From the NCBI GenBank assembly GCA_000961645.1, contig LADM01000012.1, forward strand, positions 1-37,783: a stretch of DNA of 37,783 nucleotides. The letters are read 5' to 3'. Positions 19,803 through 26,827 of this stretch are shown one piece after another (the first letter of the stretch is position 1; the number at the start of each line of letters is the position of its first letter). The position numbers and the translations under genes are program-made. This DNA is from Gammaproteobacteria bacterium BRH_c0 (GTDB lineage Bacteria; Pseudomonadota; Gammaproteobacteria; Pseudomonadales; Porticoccaceae). The notes below the pieces were generated by a model that was given only the letters and a program-made list of their open reading frames with translations, made no database searches and had not been told where the DNA came from.

Positions 19803-20502
19803 GCAAACTCACTCGCAGCGCCCCAGCGGTGGCAAAGGGCGAAATCAAACAGGAAAAAGCCAGCAGCGCCCCCAGGATCGCCAGGGCGCCTGAAGGGGAG
19901 ATGCCATCAACCGCCAGCTGAACCGCACTGGCACCAAAGATCAGCACCGGCATATACAGCGGCATCACGATCAGGGACAGCAGCAGCCCACCGCGGGGAA
20001 TGGCTACCGTCAGTGCCGCACCGATGGCGCCAATCATACTGAGTGCCGCGGTGCCCAGCAAAAGGCTTACCACTAAAGGCCCGAACCCGGCCTGGGGCAG
20101 CGACAGCATCACCCCCAGCAACGGCGACAGCAGTGTCAGCGGCAACCCCGTCACCAGCCAGTGGACAATAATCTTGGCCAGCACCAGCAGCCACAGGGGC
20201 TGGGGCGACAGAGCCAGCTGCTCCAGGCTGCCATCGCGGTGATCCGCCAGAAACAGGGTTTCCGCCGATAACAGCGACGCCAGCAGTGCCATCACCCAGA
20301 TCATACCCGGTGCGAGCAGCGCCAGCTGGCCGGACTCCGGGGTCACCCCGAGAGGCACCAGGGTCGCCACCATTACAAAAAAAATCAGCGGGTTGGCCAT
20401 GTCGCCGCGATGACGGAATGCCAGAGTCAGATCCCGGGTCAAGACGGCACGGAATGCCGTTGCTGTCGCCAGTTCAGGCGGCGCCGCATCAGGAGACGCC
20501 AT
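19795..20502 (-). CDS. ccmB: Heme exporter ABC permease CcmB
   Basis: A 235-residue membrane subunit that works with CcmA and CcmC. The family N-terminus FRAVLTRDLTLAFRHRGD comes first, then about six hydrophobic segments. LFLADHRDGSLEQLALSP is the conserved cytoplasmic loop, and IPRGGLLLSLIVMPLYMPVLIFG the late segment. I place the start at 20502, which gives the normal N-terminus and a 14-base overlap with ccmA. The open frame extends further upstream only inside ccmA. Confidence 0.93.
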   Translation of the reverse strand: MASPDAAPPELATATAFRAVLTRDLTLAFRHRGDMANPLIFFVMVATLVPLGVTPESGQLALLAPGMIWVMALLASLLSAETLFLADHRDGSLEQLALSPQPLWLLVLAKIIVHWLVTGLPLTLLSPLLGVMLSLPQAGFGPLVVSLLLGTAALSMIGAIGAALTVAIPRGGLLLSLIVMPLYMPVLIFGASAVQLAVDGISPSGALAILGALLAFSCLISPFATAGALRVSLHG

Positions 20503-21121
20503 AACGCACCATATCCAGCTCACAGAGGTTATCCAGCTGTGGATGCTGGTGGGTAGTGATAACCACCGCCCCACCCCGCTGCGCATGGTCCTGAAGCAGT
20601 ATCTCCAACTTGCCCACGCCATCGCGGTCGATGGCGGTGAAAGGTTCATCCAGTATCCACAGACTGGCGTCACTGAGATAAAGCCGGGCCAGCGCCACCC
20701 TGCGCAACTGGCCAGCGGACAGGGTGTGGCAGGGCACATCCTCCATGCCTGCCAGCCCCACAGCAGCGAGGGCCTGATTGGTGTCGTGCCCGGCCTTGGG
20801 GTGCAAGGGCCGCAGCCAGGCCAGGTTTTCGCGGGGAGTGAGTGCAGCCTTCACCCCGGGTTGGTGACCCAGGTAGAGCATGTCAAAGCGATACTCCTGC
20901 CTGTGCCCCTCAAGGTCGTTGCCATGCCAGAACATGCTGCCCTGTGATGCAGTCAGCGAGGTGGCCAATATGCGCAAGAGTGTTGTTTTACCTGAGCCAT
21001 TGGCACCTTTGACCTGGAGAATCTGGCCACGCCACAACGTGAAGGACAGCCCGGAAAATATGGGCGTGTAGTCCCGCTCAAATGCGATATCGCGGCATTC
21101 CAGAATTGGCGGCGCGCTCAA
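20489..21121 (-). CDS. ccmA: Heme exporter ABC ATPase CcmA
   Basis: A 210-residue ATP-binding subunit that powers release of heme-loaded CcmE. Walker A GANGSGKTT is at residues 39-47, the signature LSAGQLRRVALAR at about 134-146 and Walker B LWILDEPFTAID at about 154-165. The start is TTG at 21121, with GAGAGG six bases upstream and no in-frame ATG that would keep the family N-terminus (ILECRDIAFERD). It is the first gene of a nine-gene operon in the canonical order A to I. Its promoter is probably at 21152-21180. Confidence 0.95.
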   Translation of the reverse strand: MSAPPILECRDIAFERDYTPIFSGLSFTLWRGQILQVKGANGSGKTTLLRILATSLTASQGSMFWHGNDLEGHRQEYRFDMLYLGHQPGVKAALTPRENLAWLRPLHPKAGHDTNQALAAVGLAGMEDVPCHTLSAGQLRRVALARLYLSDASLWILDEPFTAIDRDGVGKLEILLQDHAQRGGAVVITTHQHPQLDNLCELDMVRYGVS

Positions 21122-21151
21122 ATACAGCCTCTCGGATCACAAAGAGGCGCT

Positions 21152-21180
21152 ATTATGCCGAAATTCCCCCGGGGTTGCAG
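21152..21180 (-). promoter_or_regulatory. Putative promoter of the ccm operon
   Basis: On the minus strand CTGCAA (21180-21175), a 17-base spacer and CATAAT (21157-21152) precede ccmA. The -10 is good and the -35 poor, which fits a promoter needing an activator, though I see no clear operator next to it. The predicted leader is about 24 bases. Confidence 0.45.
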
Positions 21181-21190
21181 TTTCGGCAAC

Positions 21191-21218
21191 AAAAAAGCCC
21201 AGCTTGCGCCGGGCTTTT
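21191..21218 (-). terminator. Rho-independent terminator after the 21287 gene
   Basis: On the minus strand the RNA folds as AAAAGCCCGGC-GCAA-GCTGGGCTTTT, with one G.U pair, and runs into a T tract. It lies about 70 bases after the PA3496-like gene and just upstream of the ccm promoter, insulating the operon. The A/T flanks make it partly active in both directions. Confidence 0.85.
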
Positions 21219-21286
21219 GATTAACTGATTTACTTTCCGAATCTGTGACAGCAGTGATTCCGTTACCGGCTATCAAACAGATTGAT

Positions 21287-21475
21287 TCAGGCAATATCGT
21301 CGAAATCGTAATCCTGAATTAACTTGCGCAAACGTCGCTCTTCAAGTTTAGCCTCAAGTCTGCGCCGCGCCTCAAGGTCAGCGAGGGGAGAAGGTTTTAC
21401 CTGCTCTTCCACAGCAGTCTCCTCCTCTTCAGCCTCGTCCAGGTTATCCAGCTCGTCGTCGTCTTCGTCACTCAT
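21287..21475 (-). CDS. Small acidic protein, PA3496-like
   Basis: A 62-residue protein with a very acidic N-terminal half (DEDDDELDNLDEAEEEE) and a basic helix (RRRLEAKLEERRLRKLIQDY) ending in an acidic tail. This composition and the RRRLE...LRKLIQD pattern resemble the PA3496 family, described as putative envelope-integrity proteins. I have only pattern memory for this match. AGAGGTGA lies seven bases upstream of the ATG. It stands alone between two unrelated genes and ends at a strong terminator. Confidence 0.7.
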   Translation of the reverse strand: MSDEDDDELDNLDEAEEEETAVEEQVKPSPLADLEARRRLEAKLEERRLRKLIQDYDFDDIA

Positions 21476-21708
21476 GGCAAGTCACCTCTAGCATACAGAT
21501 AAGCTAAACAATCAACAGGGCTTGGCTTGCGCCAATTGCGCGCAAAATAGGGCTAAACCTTAGGTCAGTCAACAAAAATAACTCATTACTTTTCAGGCAA
21601 TTACAAATATGTGAAAAAACATCCGCTTTCATCCACTGAGAATCGACTAAAAACATGGCTGCGCGACAGGATATTCACCGCTAGAGGTTGATCAATCGCC
21701 AGATTCGG

Positions 21709-22575
21709 TCAATTGACCACCAGCATATCCCCTCCCACTTTACTGAGAATACGCTCGGCAGTGTTGCCGACAAAAAACCCCTTCCAGCCCTTTTTGGCGA
21801 TGGTGCCCAGCACCAGCAGACCGGCATCAGCCACAGCCTCCTGCAGCGCTGCTTCGACCGGCCCAACCAGCACACTGTGGCGATCGGCGCGAATACCCAA
21901 ACGGGCGAGCAGGGTTTTCTGATTGTGACGCGCTGCACTCTCGGCCTGGGTGCGATAGTCCGCCATCAGTGGTGTGGCGGCCATATCGCCGTAAATATAG
22001 GCCGGGACGGGCACCACGCTGACCACCTGCAAGGGCAACTTCATAACGTCTGCCAGGGCTTTTGCCTGGTCGAGCACGCGCGCACTGAGGCTCTGGTTTT
22101 CTTCGGATTCATCGAGACAGTCCACAGCCGCGACTACGCTGCGGAAGGGATGCTCAGAGCGCGATAGCAGCAATACAGGACAAGGCGTTTCACGCAACAA
22201 ATGCCAGTCATCTGCCTTGTGCAACAGGTCAGCGAGCAGATGGTGCTGGCTCATGCCAATGACGATCAGGCTCGCAGAACACTGCTCTGCCTGCTGCGCC
22301 ACCCCTTTGTAGGGATGGGACTGCCAATCGAGTGCTGTATCAATGTCATCATCGCCGACCAGCTGCTCAAGGCGGGAGCGGCTGTCCTCCATGATCTCTT
22401 CCTTGACTGCGTCGTAATTATCAAAACCGATATAACGATTCATCTCTTCCAGCTGGTCTGACACAGGGCAGTACATACACACCCTTGCGCCATAGGCTTT
22501 TGCCAGCTGGCGCGCCCGCTGCAAAACCTGCGCCGCCAGATCCCAGTCGTTGATTACACCCAGAATTGTATTCAT
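21709..22575 (-). CDS. Tandem-domain universal stress protein
   Basis: A 288-residue cytoplasmic protein of two UspA-type domains. The first (about 1-140) opens NTILGVINDWDLAAQVLQRA and ends at ETPCPVLLLSRSE, with a degenerate nucleotide loop (LIVIGMSQHHLLADLLH). The second (about 145-288) opens FRSVVAAVDCLDE and has LLVLGTIAKKGWKGFFVGNTAERIL, then GGDMLVVN. The G-x2-G-x9-G-S/T ATP signature is best kept in the second. I use the ATG at 22575 (GGAGG seven bases upstream) rather than the adjacent TTG. An Fnr box centred 42.5 bases upstream of its predicted start predicts oxygen-limited expression, known for Anr-controlled Usp proteins in Pseudomonas. Confidence 0.9.
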   Translation of the reverse strand: MNTILGVINDWDLAAQVLQRARQLAKAYGARVCMYCPVSDQLEEMNRYIGFDNYDAVKEEIMEDSRSRLEQLVGDDDIDTALDWQSHPYKGVAQQAEQCSASLIVIGMSQHHLLADLLHKADDWHLLRETPCPVLLLSRSEHPFRSVVAAVDCLDESEENQSLSARVLDQAKALADVMKLPLQVVSVVPVPAYIYGDMAATPLMADYRTQAESAARHNQKTLLARLGIRADRHSVLVGPVEAALQEAVADAGLLVLGTIAKKGWKGFFVGNTAERILSKVGGDMLVVN

Positions 22576-22630
22576 CAAGATCCCTCCTGCCTGTCAAGCA
22601 ATAGTGGTTAATTAGTGTATTTGTCATGAA

Positions 22631-22636
22631 AGTGTA
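22631..22636 (-). promoter_or_regulatory. -10 element of the universal stress protein promoter
   Basis: TACACT on the minus strand (22636-22631) places the predicted start near 22624, so the Fnr box at 22660-22673 is centred at about -42.5. This is the class II activator position. Confidence 0.5.
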
Positions 22637-22659
22637 GCTCCGGCACGCAACCCCGTCTG

Positions 22660-22673
22660 TTGATTTGCATCAT
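22660..22673. promoter_or_regulatory. Fnr/Anr box shared by two divergent genes
   Basis: TTGAT-TTGC-ATCAT matches the Fnr consensus TTGAT-N4-ATCAA at nine of ten conserved positions. It lies midway between the start codons of the stress protein gene and the HemN-like gene. -10-like hexamers lie at the class II distance on both sides (22636-22631 minus; 22696-22701 plus). The regulator gene itself is 1.3 kb away. Confidence 0.8.
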
Positions 22674-22695
22674 TTATGGACAAGCTAGCGGGGAT

Positions 22696-22701
22696 TAGAG
22701 T
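22696..22701 (+). promoter_or_regulatory. -10 element of the HemN-like gene promoter
   Basis: TAGAGT at 22696-22701 puts the predicted start at about 22708 and the Fnr box centre at -41.5. The hexamer matches TATAAT at four of six positions. Confidence 0.4.
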
Positions 22702-22749
22702 TGTTAATACCGAAATCCCGGCACAGTTCTGTTCGATGAGGATGAAAAA

Positions 22750-23922
22750 GTGCAGCCCGAGCAGCGACGACGCAACCCTGCCTTCACGCTCCTGCCAGAG
22801 GAGCCTGCCGCCAGACACAAGGCACCGGCCAGCGCTTCCCTGCCGGCGATTTCCCGGACGGGGATCAATATTTATTTTCCCGCCCGCCCCTGCCAGGACT
22901 ATCTCAACCTGCTGGTACAGGAAATGCTCCTCAAGGATAAGATTTTTTCCAGCAAAGGGCCTGTCGCCAGTCTTTGGCTGCGCGGCTATCCACTGCGCCA
23001 GCTTACAACGGATGCCATGACCGAACTGGTGTTCCGCCTCTGTAGCCACTACAACCTGCAGAACAACCTGGGAGCCGAGCGGGGGATTGAGCTGGGGCCT
23101 GAACATTGTGATCGCAACATCCTCGCCCTCCTCAAGGGCCTGGGCTTTGAAGTGATCAGACTCATGCCGGATGCCACCCTCGCCAGTGCAGACCGCAGTA
23201 CCGACGCGGTCCGCCGGGCCATGGACGTAGCCAACGAGTTTGCTGGACTGCGCCTGCAATGGGCCGTTCAGCTGGGCGCAGACACTGACCAGGCCTATCT
23301 GGACAAGCTGCTTTCCCTGCTGATGAGTTCTGCAACGGAAGAAATTGAGCTCATCCCCTGCCCTCCCGCGCTTCAGAGTATCGACGATGCATTGTTGTGC
23401 CAGAAAATCACCGCCCGGGCCGCGCAACAGCTGATTGACCAGGGCTTTCAACGGTTTGGTGAGCACTGTTTTAAGCTGCCACCCCACCCCGATCTGTTGC
23501 TGAGAGACAACCGCAACCTGTGCTACGGCCCCTGGGGGTTTTACAAGCGGGACATCGTCAACTGGCTGGGGCTGGGACTGGGTGCCGAAGGAATATGGGG
23601 TGACTACCTGTACCACAACAGTGGCAACCCTGACTGCTATCGCCATCGGATACTCAATCACCAAGACCCTGTTGCAGGCTGGAGTTGCGCCCCCCTCGCT
23701 GACCAGCAGTCTTACCGCGTGATGCAGGAACTGTACTGCTACCACAGCCTTGGGCTGATAGCAGACAGCATAGGTGAGACAAGCCGTGCCAGGCTCGTCG
23801 CCCGAGGCTGGCTGGTACCCGATGGCGCGCAACTGCGGCTAACCACTGCAGGTGTGGAAAACCTCGCCAGCGTATTCCGTTCAATTCTCTGTAAAGACAA
23901 TGTATTGCAAAGACAATGGTGA
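22750..23922 (+). CDS. HemN-family protein lacking radical-SAM motifs (probable pseudoenzyme)
   Basis: A 390-residue protein related to HemN, the oxygen-independent coproporphyrinogen III oxidase. The C-terminal half follows HemN closely in pattern: LIDQGFQRFGEHCFKLP, then the NWLGLGLGAEGIWGDYLYHN segment for HemN's DLLGxGVSAISxIGDxYxQN, and a winged-helix tail ending LRLTTAGVENLASVFRSIL. In the N-terminal half the CxxxCxxC iron-sulfur loop is missing: INIYFPARPC runs straight into QDYLNLLVQEM. The GGGTP SAM motif is replaced by LRGYPLRQL. Normal HemN has about 450-460 residues, so roughly 60 are absent. The GTG at 22750 has GAGGA seven bases upstream, and a stop lies at 22705. It sits directly before fnr, where hemN sits before anr in pseudomonads. 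The coding frame is intact, so I do not call it a decayed gene. Catalysis is unlikely; role unknown. Confidence 0.8.
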   Translation: MQPEQRRRNPAFTLLPEEPAARHKAPASASLPAISRTGINIYFPARPCQDYLNLLVQEMLLKDKIFSSKGPVASLWLRGYPLRQLTTDAMTELVFRLCSHYNLQNNLGAERGIELGPEHCDRNILALLKGLGFEVIRLMPDATLASADRSTDAVRRAMDVANEFAGLRLQWAVQLGADTDQAYLDKLLSLLMSSATEEIELIPCPPALQSIDDALLCQKITARAAQQLIDQGFQRFGEHCFKLPPHPDLLLRDNRNLCYGPWGFYKRDIVNWLGLGLGAEGIWGDYLYHNSGNPDCYRHRILNHQDPVAGWSCAPLADQQSYRVMQELYCYHSLGLIADSIGETSRARLVARGWLVPDGAQLRLTTAGVENLASVFRSILCKDNVLQRQW

Positions 23923-23947
23923 CCGCAACTGAGCGCATGGCTATACT
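23919..23947 (+). promoter_or_regulatory. Putative promoter of fnr
   Basis: GTGACC (23919-23924), a 17-base spacer and TATACT (23942-23947) lie at the end of the HemN-like gene, about 29 bases before the fnr ATG. This would make fnr expression partly independent of the upstream gene. Confidence 0.5.
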
Positions 23948-23975
23948 CTTCTCCACCTAACCTTGGGGATGAAGA

Positions 23976-24692
23976 ATGGACAGCAATTGCCCTCACAACG
24001 GTTCCATACACTGCGGCGACTGCAGGATGAATGCCCTGTGTCTGCCGATAGCACTGCAAGCGGATGAAATCGAACGGCTTGACCGCATTGTTGAACGGGG
24101 TCGCCCACTGCACAAAGGCGATTATGTTTACCACGCCGGGGAACCCTTCCGCTCCATTTACGCGGTGCGCAGCGGCGCTATCAAGGGTTTTACCGTCAAT
24201 AACGATGGTGTGGAGCAGGTCACCGGGTTTTATCTGCCCGGCGAAATTTTTGGCATGGATGGCATTGGCCATCCCAATCACATCAATGCCGCCATCTCCC
24301 TCGAAACATCCGCTGTCTGCGAAATCCCCTTTGCTCGTATGGAGGAACTGAGCACTCAGATCTCCTCCCTGCAACGGCACTTCTTCAGCCTGATGAGCCG
24401 CGAGATCACCAACGATCAGCAACTCATCACCATGCTCAGCAAGAACAGCGCGGAAGAACGCATTGCCACCCTGCTAACCAGCATTTCTGCGCGCAACGCC
24501 CGCCGCAAGTTGTCAGGAACACGTTTTCGCCTGCCCATGTCGCGGGCTGATATCGGTAATTACCTGGGCCTTACCGTTGAAACTGTGAGCCGTGTTTTCA
24601 GCCGCTTCCAAAAACTGGAGCTGCTGGATGTAGACAAAAAGGAAATCGAGATCACCGATTTTGACCGGCTTAAAGCCATGGCCAACACTTGA
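23976..24692 (+). CDS. fnr: Oxygen-sensing transcription factor Fnr/Anr
   Basis: A 238-residue CRP/FNR-type regulator. The N-terminal cysteines that hold the oxygen-sensitive 4Fe-4S cluster are present (C5, then HCGDCRMNALC), and the fourth is in TSAVCEIPF at about residue 113. A cyclic-nucleotide-type beta-roll (FRSIYAVRSGAIKGFTV) leads to the dimer helix. The DNA-binding helix MSRADIGNYLGLTVETVSRVFSRF carries the E-x2-S-R residues that read TTGAT half sites. So it should bind the Fnr boxes found at 22660 and 25534. Without oxygen it dimerises and activates or represses respiratory genes. Anr is the name used in pseudomonads for the same protein. Confidence 0.96.
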   Translation: MDSNCPHNGSIHCGDCRMNALCLPIALQADEIERLDRIVERGRPLHKGDYVYHAGEPFRSIYAVRSGAIKGFTVNNDGVEQVTGFYLPGEIFGMDGIGHPNHINAAISLETSAVCEIPFARMEELSTQISSLQRHFFSLMSREITNDQQLITMLSKNSAEERIATLLTSISARNARRKLSGTRFRLPMSRADIGNYLGLTVETVSRVFSRFQKLELLDVDKKEIEITDFDRLKAMANT

Positions 24693-24724
24693 CGGGAGTT
24701 GGCCTGGTGAAATGACATGAACGC

Positions 24725-24754
24725 AAAAAAAGCCGGGGATTACCCGGCTTTTTT
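24725..24754. terminator. Bidirectional terminator between fnr and ompW
   Basis: AGCCGGG (24731-24737) pairs with CCCGGCT (24743-24749) around GATTA. A runs on the left and T runs on the right extend the stem and give a T tract on both strands. It ends both convergent genes. Confidence 0.9.
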
Positions 24755-24770
24755 GTGGCGTATATCGCGC

Positions 24771-25463
24771 TCAGAACTTGTAGCCAAGGGTCAGTGCATA
24801 AACCCAGGGATCGATATCCACTTTGGTCGCAACGCTAACGCCGCTGTCAAACTTGAACTTCGCATCAGTGTCAATATCCAGATACCAGAGCGCCGCATTC
24901 AGCAGCCATTTATCACTCAGGGCAATATCGACACCCGCTTCCAGCGCCAGCCCCCAGGAATCATCCAGATCGAGTTTGCCGCTGCCGAGAACCGATTCCA
25001 GCTCGCTATCGACAGATTCGTCGAAAAACACTGTGTAGTTTATGCCCGCGCCTATATAGGGCTGGAATGCAGAATCAGCCGCCAGGGGGAAAAACTGGAG
25101 GGTCAAGGTAGGAGGGAGATGCTTCACTGTAGCCGCATCCACAGAGCCCAGCCCCAGGGCACCAGTCTTTGCACTCACATCATGACTGAACGGGGTTGCC
25201 GCCAGAAGACCCAATCCCCAGTGGCTATTGAGCATATAGGTGCCGGTTATACCCAGCTGGGTATTATCGTCGACGCTGGCGGCGGAGCCTGCAATATCAC
25301 CACCCAGGGCAGGAATAGCCAGCTCCGAACTGCTTTCATCCGGCGCCACCGTGGCAATACCGGCACGAACAATCAAATCGCCGACTTCATAGGCAGCAAC
25401 CTGCTGGGCGCTTATGGTGACTGCCGCCAGGGAGATGCTCAGGGCTAGTGGAATGGATTTCAT
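24771..25463 (-). CDS. ompW: OmpW family outer membrane protein
   Basis: A 230-residue protein with a signal peptide (SIPLALSISLAAVTISAQQVAA) and an eight-strand barrel pattern. It opens YEVGDLIVRAGIATVAPDESS and has SHWGLGLLAATPFSHDV, LPPTLTLQFFPL and FQPYIGAGINYTVFFDE. It ends in a C-terminal Phe (ALTLGYKF), needed for barrel assembly. OmpW-type proteins form a narrow hydrophobic channel. The Pseudomonas member OprG is known to be controlled by Anr, and ompW by Fnr in enteric bacteria. An Fnr box lies at the right distance upstream. A good GAGGG ribosome site precedes the ATG. Confidence 0.93.
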   Translation of the reverse strand: MKSIPLALSISLAAVTISAQQVAAYEVGDLIVRAGIATVAPDESSSELAIPALGGDIAGSAASVDDNTQLGITGTYMLNSHWGLGLLAATPFSHDVSAKTGALGLGSVDAATVKHLPPTLTLQFFPLAADSAFQPYIGAGINYTVFFDESVDSELESVLGSGKLDLDDSWGLALEAGVDIALSDKWLLNAALWYLDIDTDAKFKFDSGVSVATKVDIDPWVYALTLGYKF

Positions 25464-25505
25464 GGTGTTCCCTCTTGTGAGTTGATTTTCTGATCTGCTG
25501 GAATC

Positions 25506-25547
25506 AGTAAACCATCAGGGGGAAATTGCTGAATTGATCCAGATTAA
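25506..25547 (-). promoter_or_regulatory. Fnr-dependent promoter of ompW
   Basis: TTGAT-CCAG-ATTAA at 25534-25547 matches the Fnr consensus at nine of ten positions. On the minus strand TTTACT (25511-25506) lies where the -10 should be if the box is centred at -41.5. The predicted start is near 25499. Confidence 0.65.
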
Positions 25548-25586
25548 TTCACTTAGTTTTTAAATGGTTTTTATTGTCTTTTTTAC

Positions 25587-25617
25587 AAAAAAGGCGCAAC
25601 CAGGTGCTGGTTGCGCC
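25587..25617 (-). terminator. Rho-independent terminator of the DUF4399 gene
   Basis: GGCGCAACCA (25593-25602) pairs with TGGTTGCGCC (25608-25617), a perfect 10-base stem with a 5-base loop. On the minus strand six T follow. It separates the DUF4399 gene from the ompW promoter. Confidence 0.9.
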
Positions 25618-25695
25618 CCAAATGCCTTGTCGCTGGTTGAAAATCCAATACTGATCGGCAGTTGTTACAAAGGCCTAAGCCCCGCTGAGCAACGG

Positions 25696-26115
25696 CTACT
25701 CAACGGTGATGGTCACAACTTCAGACTTGACCGGCGGATTGTGGGGAATATGGAAGTGGTCACCGAGCAGCAATTGCAGGGTATGGGTGCCGGGTTCAAG
25801 CTCCAGGCTGATCTCCGTCTGGCCGCCCCCGAAGTGAATGTGGCTTTTATCCGCAGGCACTGGCCTGTCCATATCTGGCAACGATTTGACATCAACCAGC
25901 AGGTGATGATGACCAGTATTGGCGTGCTGAACGCCAGCAGGCGCAACGCCCATGCCCTCAAGGCCAAATCTGACCACAACCGGGCTAGTGACTGTGGCGC
26001 CGTTTTCGGGAGAGATAATATAGGCTTTGGCGCCCTCTGGAGCCGGGGTTGGCCCCGCCAGGGCGACAGTGGAAAAAGCGGCGAGTAACAATGCAATCAA
26101 TCCGTTCCTGTTCAT
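25696..26115 (-). CDS. DUF4399 domain secreted protein
   Basis: A 139-residue exported protein. The signal peptide is MNRNGLIALLLAAFSTVALA. The mature part is almost wholly the DUF4399 domain: VYFISPENGATV-like AYIISPENGATV, then FGLEGMGVAPAGVQHANTG, HHHLLVD, SHIHFGGGQTE and LGDHFHIPH. The many conserved histidines hint at metal binding, but no function is established that I know. The ATG at 26115 gives a clean signal peptide; the one at 26130 lacks a ribosome site. It ends at a strong terminator. Confidence 0.88.
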   Translation of the reverse strand: MNRNGLIALLLAAFSTVALAGPTPAPEGAKAYIISPENGATVTSPVVVRFGLEGMGVAPAGVQHANTGHHHLLVDVKSLPDMDRPVPADKSHIHFGGGQTEISLELEPGTHTLQLLLGDHFHIPHNPPVKSEVVTITVE

Positions 26116-26237
26116 CAGGTTCTGCCTCATCTATGAATGTGGTAAGTCAATCACTGCTGACTATAACGGCTCTAAAAGCGGACATAAAGGATGCTGGCAG
26201 TTATCCGCAAAAAAGACGGGGGCCGCTGCAACGGGAG

Positions 26238-26549
26238 TCAATGGCTTGCTTTGGAACCGCCACGACAAAGGGGAGAGTCAGGAGCCACACCGGACCATTC
26301 CTGGGGTGAGTAGGTATGCAGCGCAAGGGCGTGTACCCCGCCTTGCAATTCTTCCGCAAGGATGCCGTACACCATCTGGTGACGTTGCACCGGGCGCTTG
26401 CCGACAAAGGCCTCACTCACTACCACAACCTTGAAGTGTGTTTCTGAATTGACCGGCACACTGTGCATATGGCTTTCGTTGATCACCTCAAGGTGCGTTG
26501 GCAATAACGCTGCCGTCACCTTACCGGTAATGATCTGCTCGATGTTCAT
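26238..26549 (-). CDS. BolA family protein
   Basis: A 103-residue BolA-type protein. Core features are LEVINESHMHSVP near the N-terminus, THFKVVVVSEAFVGKRPVQRH, and the C-terminal VHALALHTYSPQEW. The conserved FVGKR...RH and invariant His belong to the class that pairs with monothiol glutaredoxins in iron-sulfur handling; E. coli BolA also affects cell shape and biofilm genes. No glutaredoxin is adjacent. A ribosome site GAGGA lies seven bases before the ATG. About 20 extra residues follow the domain. Symbol left empty because BolA and its paralogues are hard to tell apart by eye. Confidence 0.9.
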   Translation of the reverse strand: MNIEQIITGKVTAALLPTHLEVINESHMHSVPVNSETHFKVVVVSEAFVGKRPVQRHQMVYGILAEELQGGVHALALHTYSPQEWSGVAPDSPLCRGGSKASH

Positions 26550-26608
26550 GGCGTATTCCTCACTTGAACCTGCGACTGGCAGCGCCTGTAAAACCTGAAA
26601 GAGGCATA

Positions 26609-26815
26609 CTACGCCTTCGCCGGGTCAAATCTTGCGGCATCGATTATCGACCACAGATGGATAATCCAGCCCAGCAGTATCAACCACAGCAGGGCCGCCA
26701 GAACAAAATGCAGAAGCGCCATCAATGGCCGCCCCTGCACCAGCTGGCCGAGGCCGGGGATAAAAACGCTGCAAATGGCGGCCAGTACATTACCACCCGA
26801 TCCCTGCCCGGACAT
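26609..26815 (-). CDS. Small TM2-like membrane protein
   Basis: A 68-residue protein with two hydrophobic segments. The first begins NVLAAICSVFIPGLGQLVQG, the second ALLHFVLAALLWLILLGWIIHLW, and the end is IIDAARFD. The PGLGQL turn between segments resembles the TM2 and related small-membrane families. Function unknown. The ATG at 26815 is preferred; a TTG at 26827 directly after the stop of the oxidoreductase beta gene is possible. Neither has a clear ribosome site. It may be read together with the oxidoreductase operon. Confidence 0.6.
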   Translation of the reverse strand: MSGQGSGGNVLAAICSVFIPGLGQLVQGRPLMALLHFVLAALLWLILLGWIIHLWSIIDAARFDPAKA

Positions 26816-26827
26816 CACTAACGCCAA

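Noticed and set aside
21689-21700. TTGATCAA near the end of the stress protein gene as an Fnr site
   Set aside because: The two halves overlap rather than being four bases apart, and the site is downstream of a gene.
22624-23832. A 402-codon minus-strand frame opposite the HemN-like gene
   Set aside because: It looks like a shadow: Val/Gln-rich with no domain. The plus-strand frame has a ribosome site, an Fnr-linked promoter and HemN similarity.
22750-23922. Calling the HemN-like gene a decayed pseudogene
   Set aside because: The frame is open over its full length, with a good ribosome site and codon use like its neighbours. The loss is confined to the catalytic motifs.
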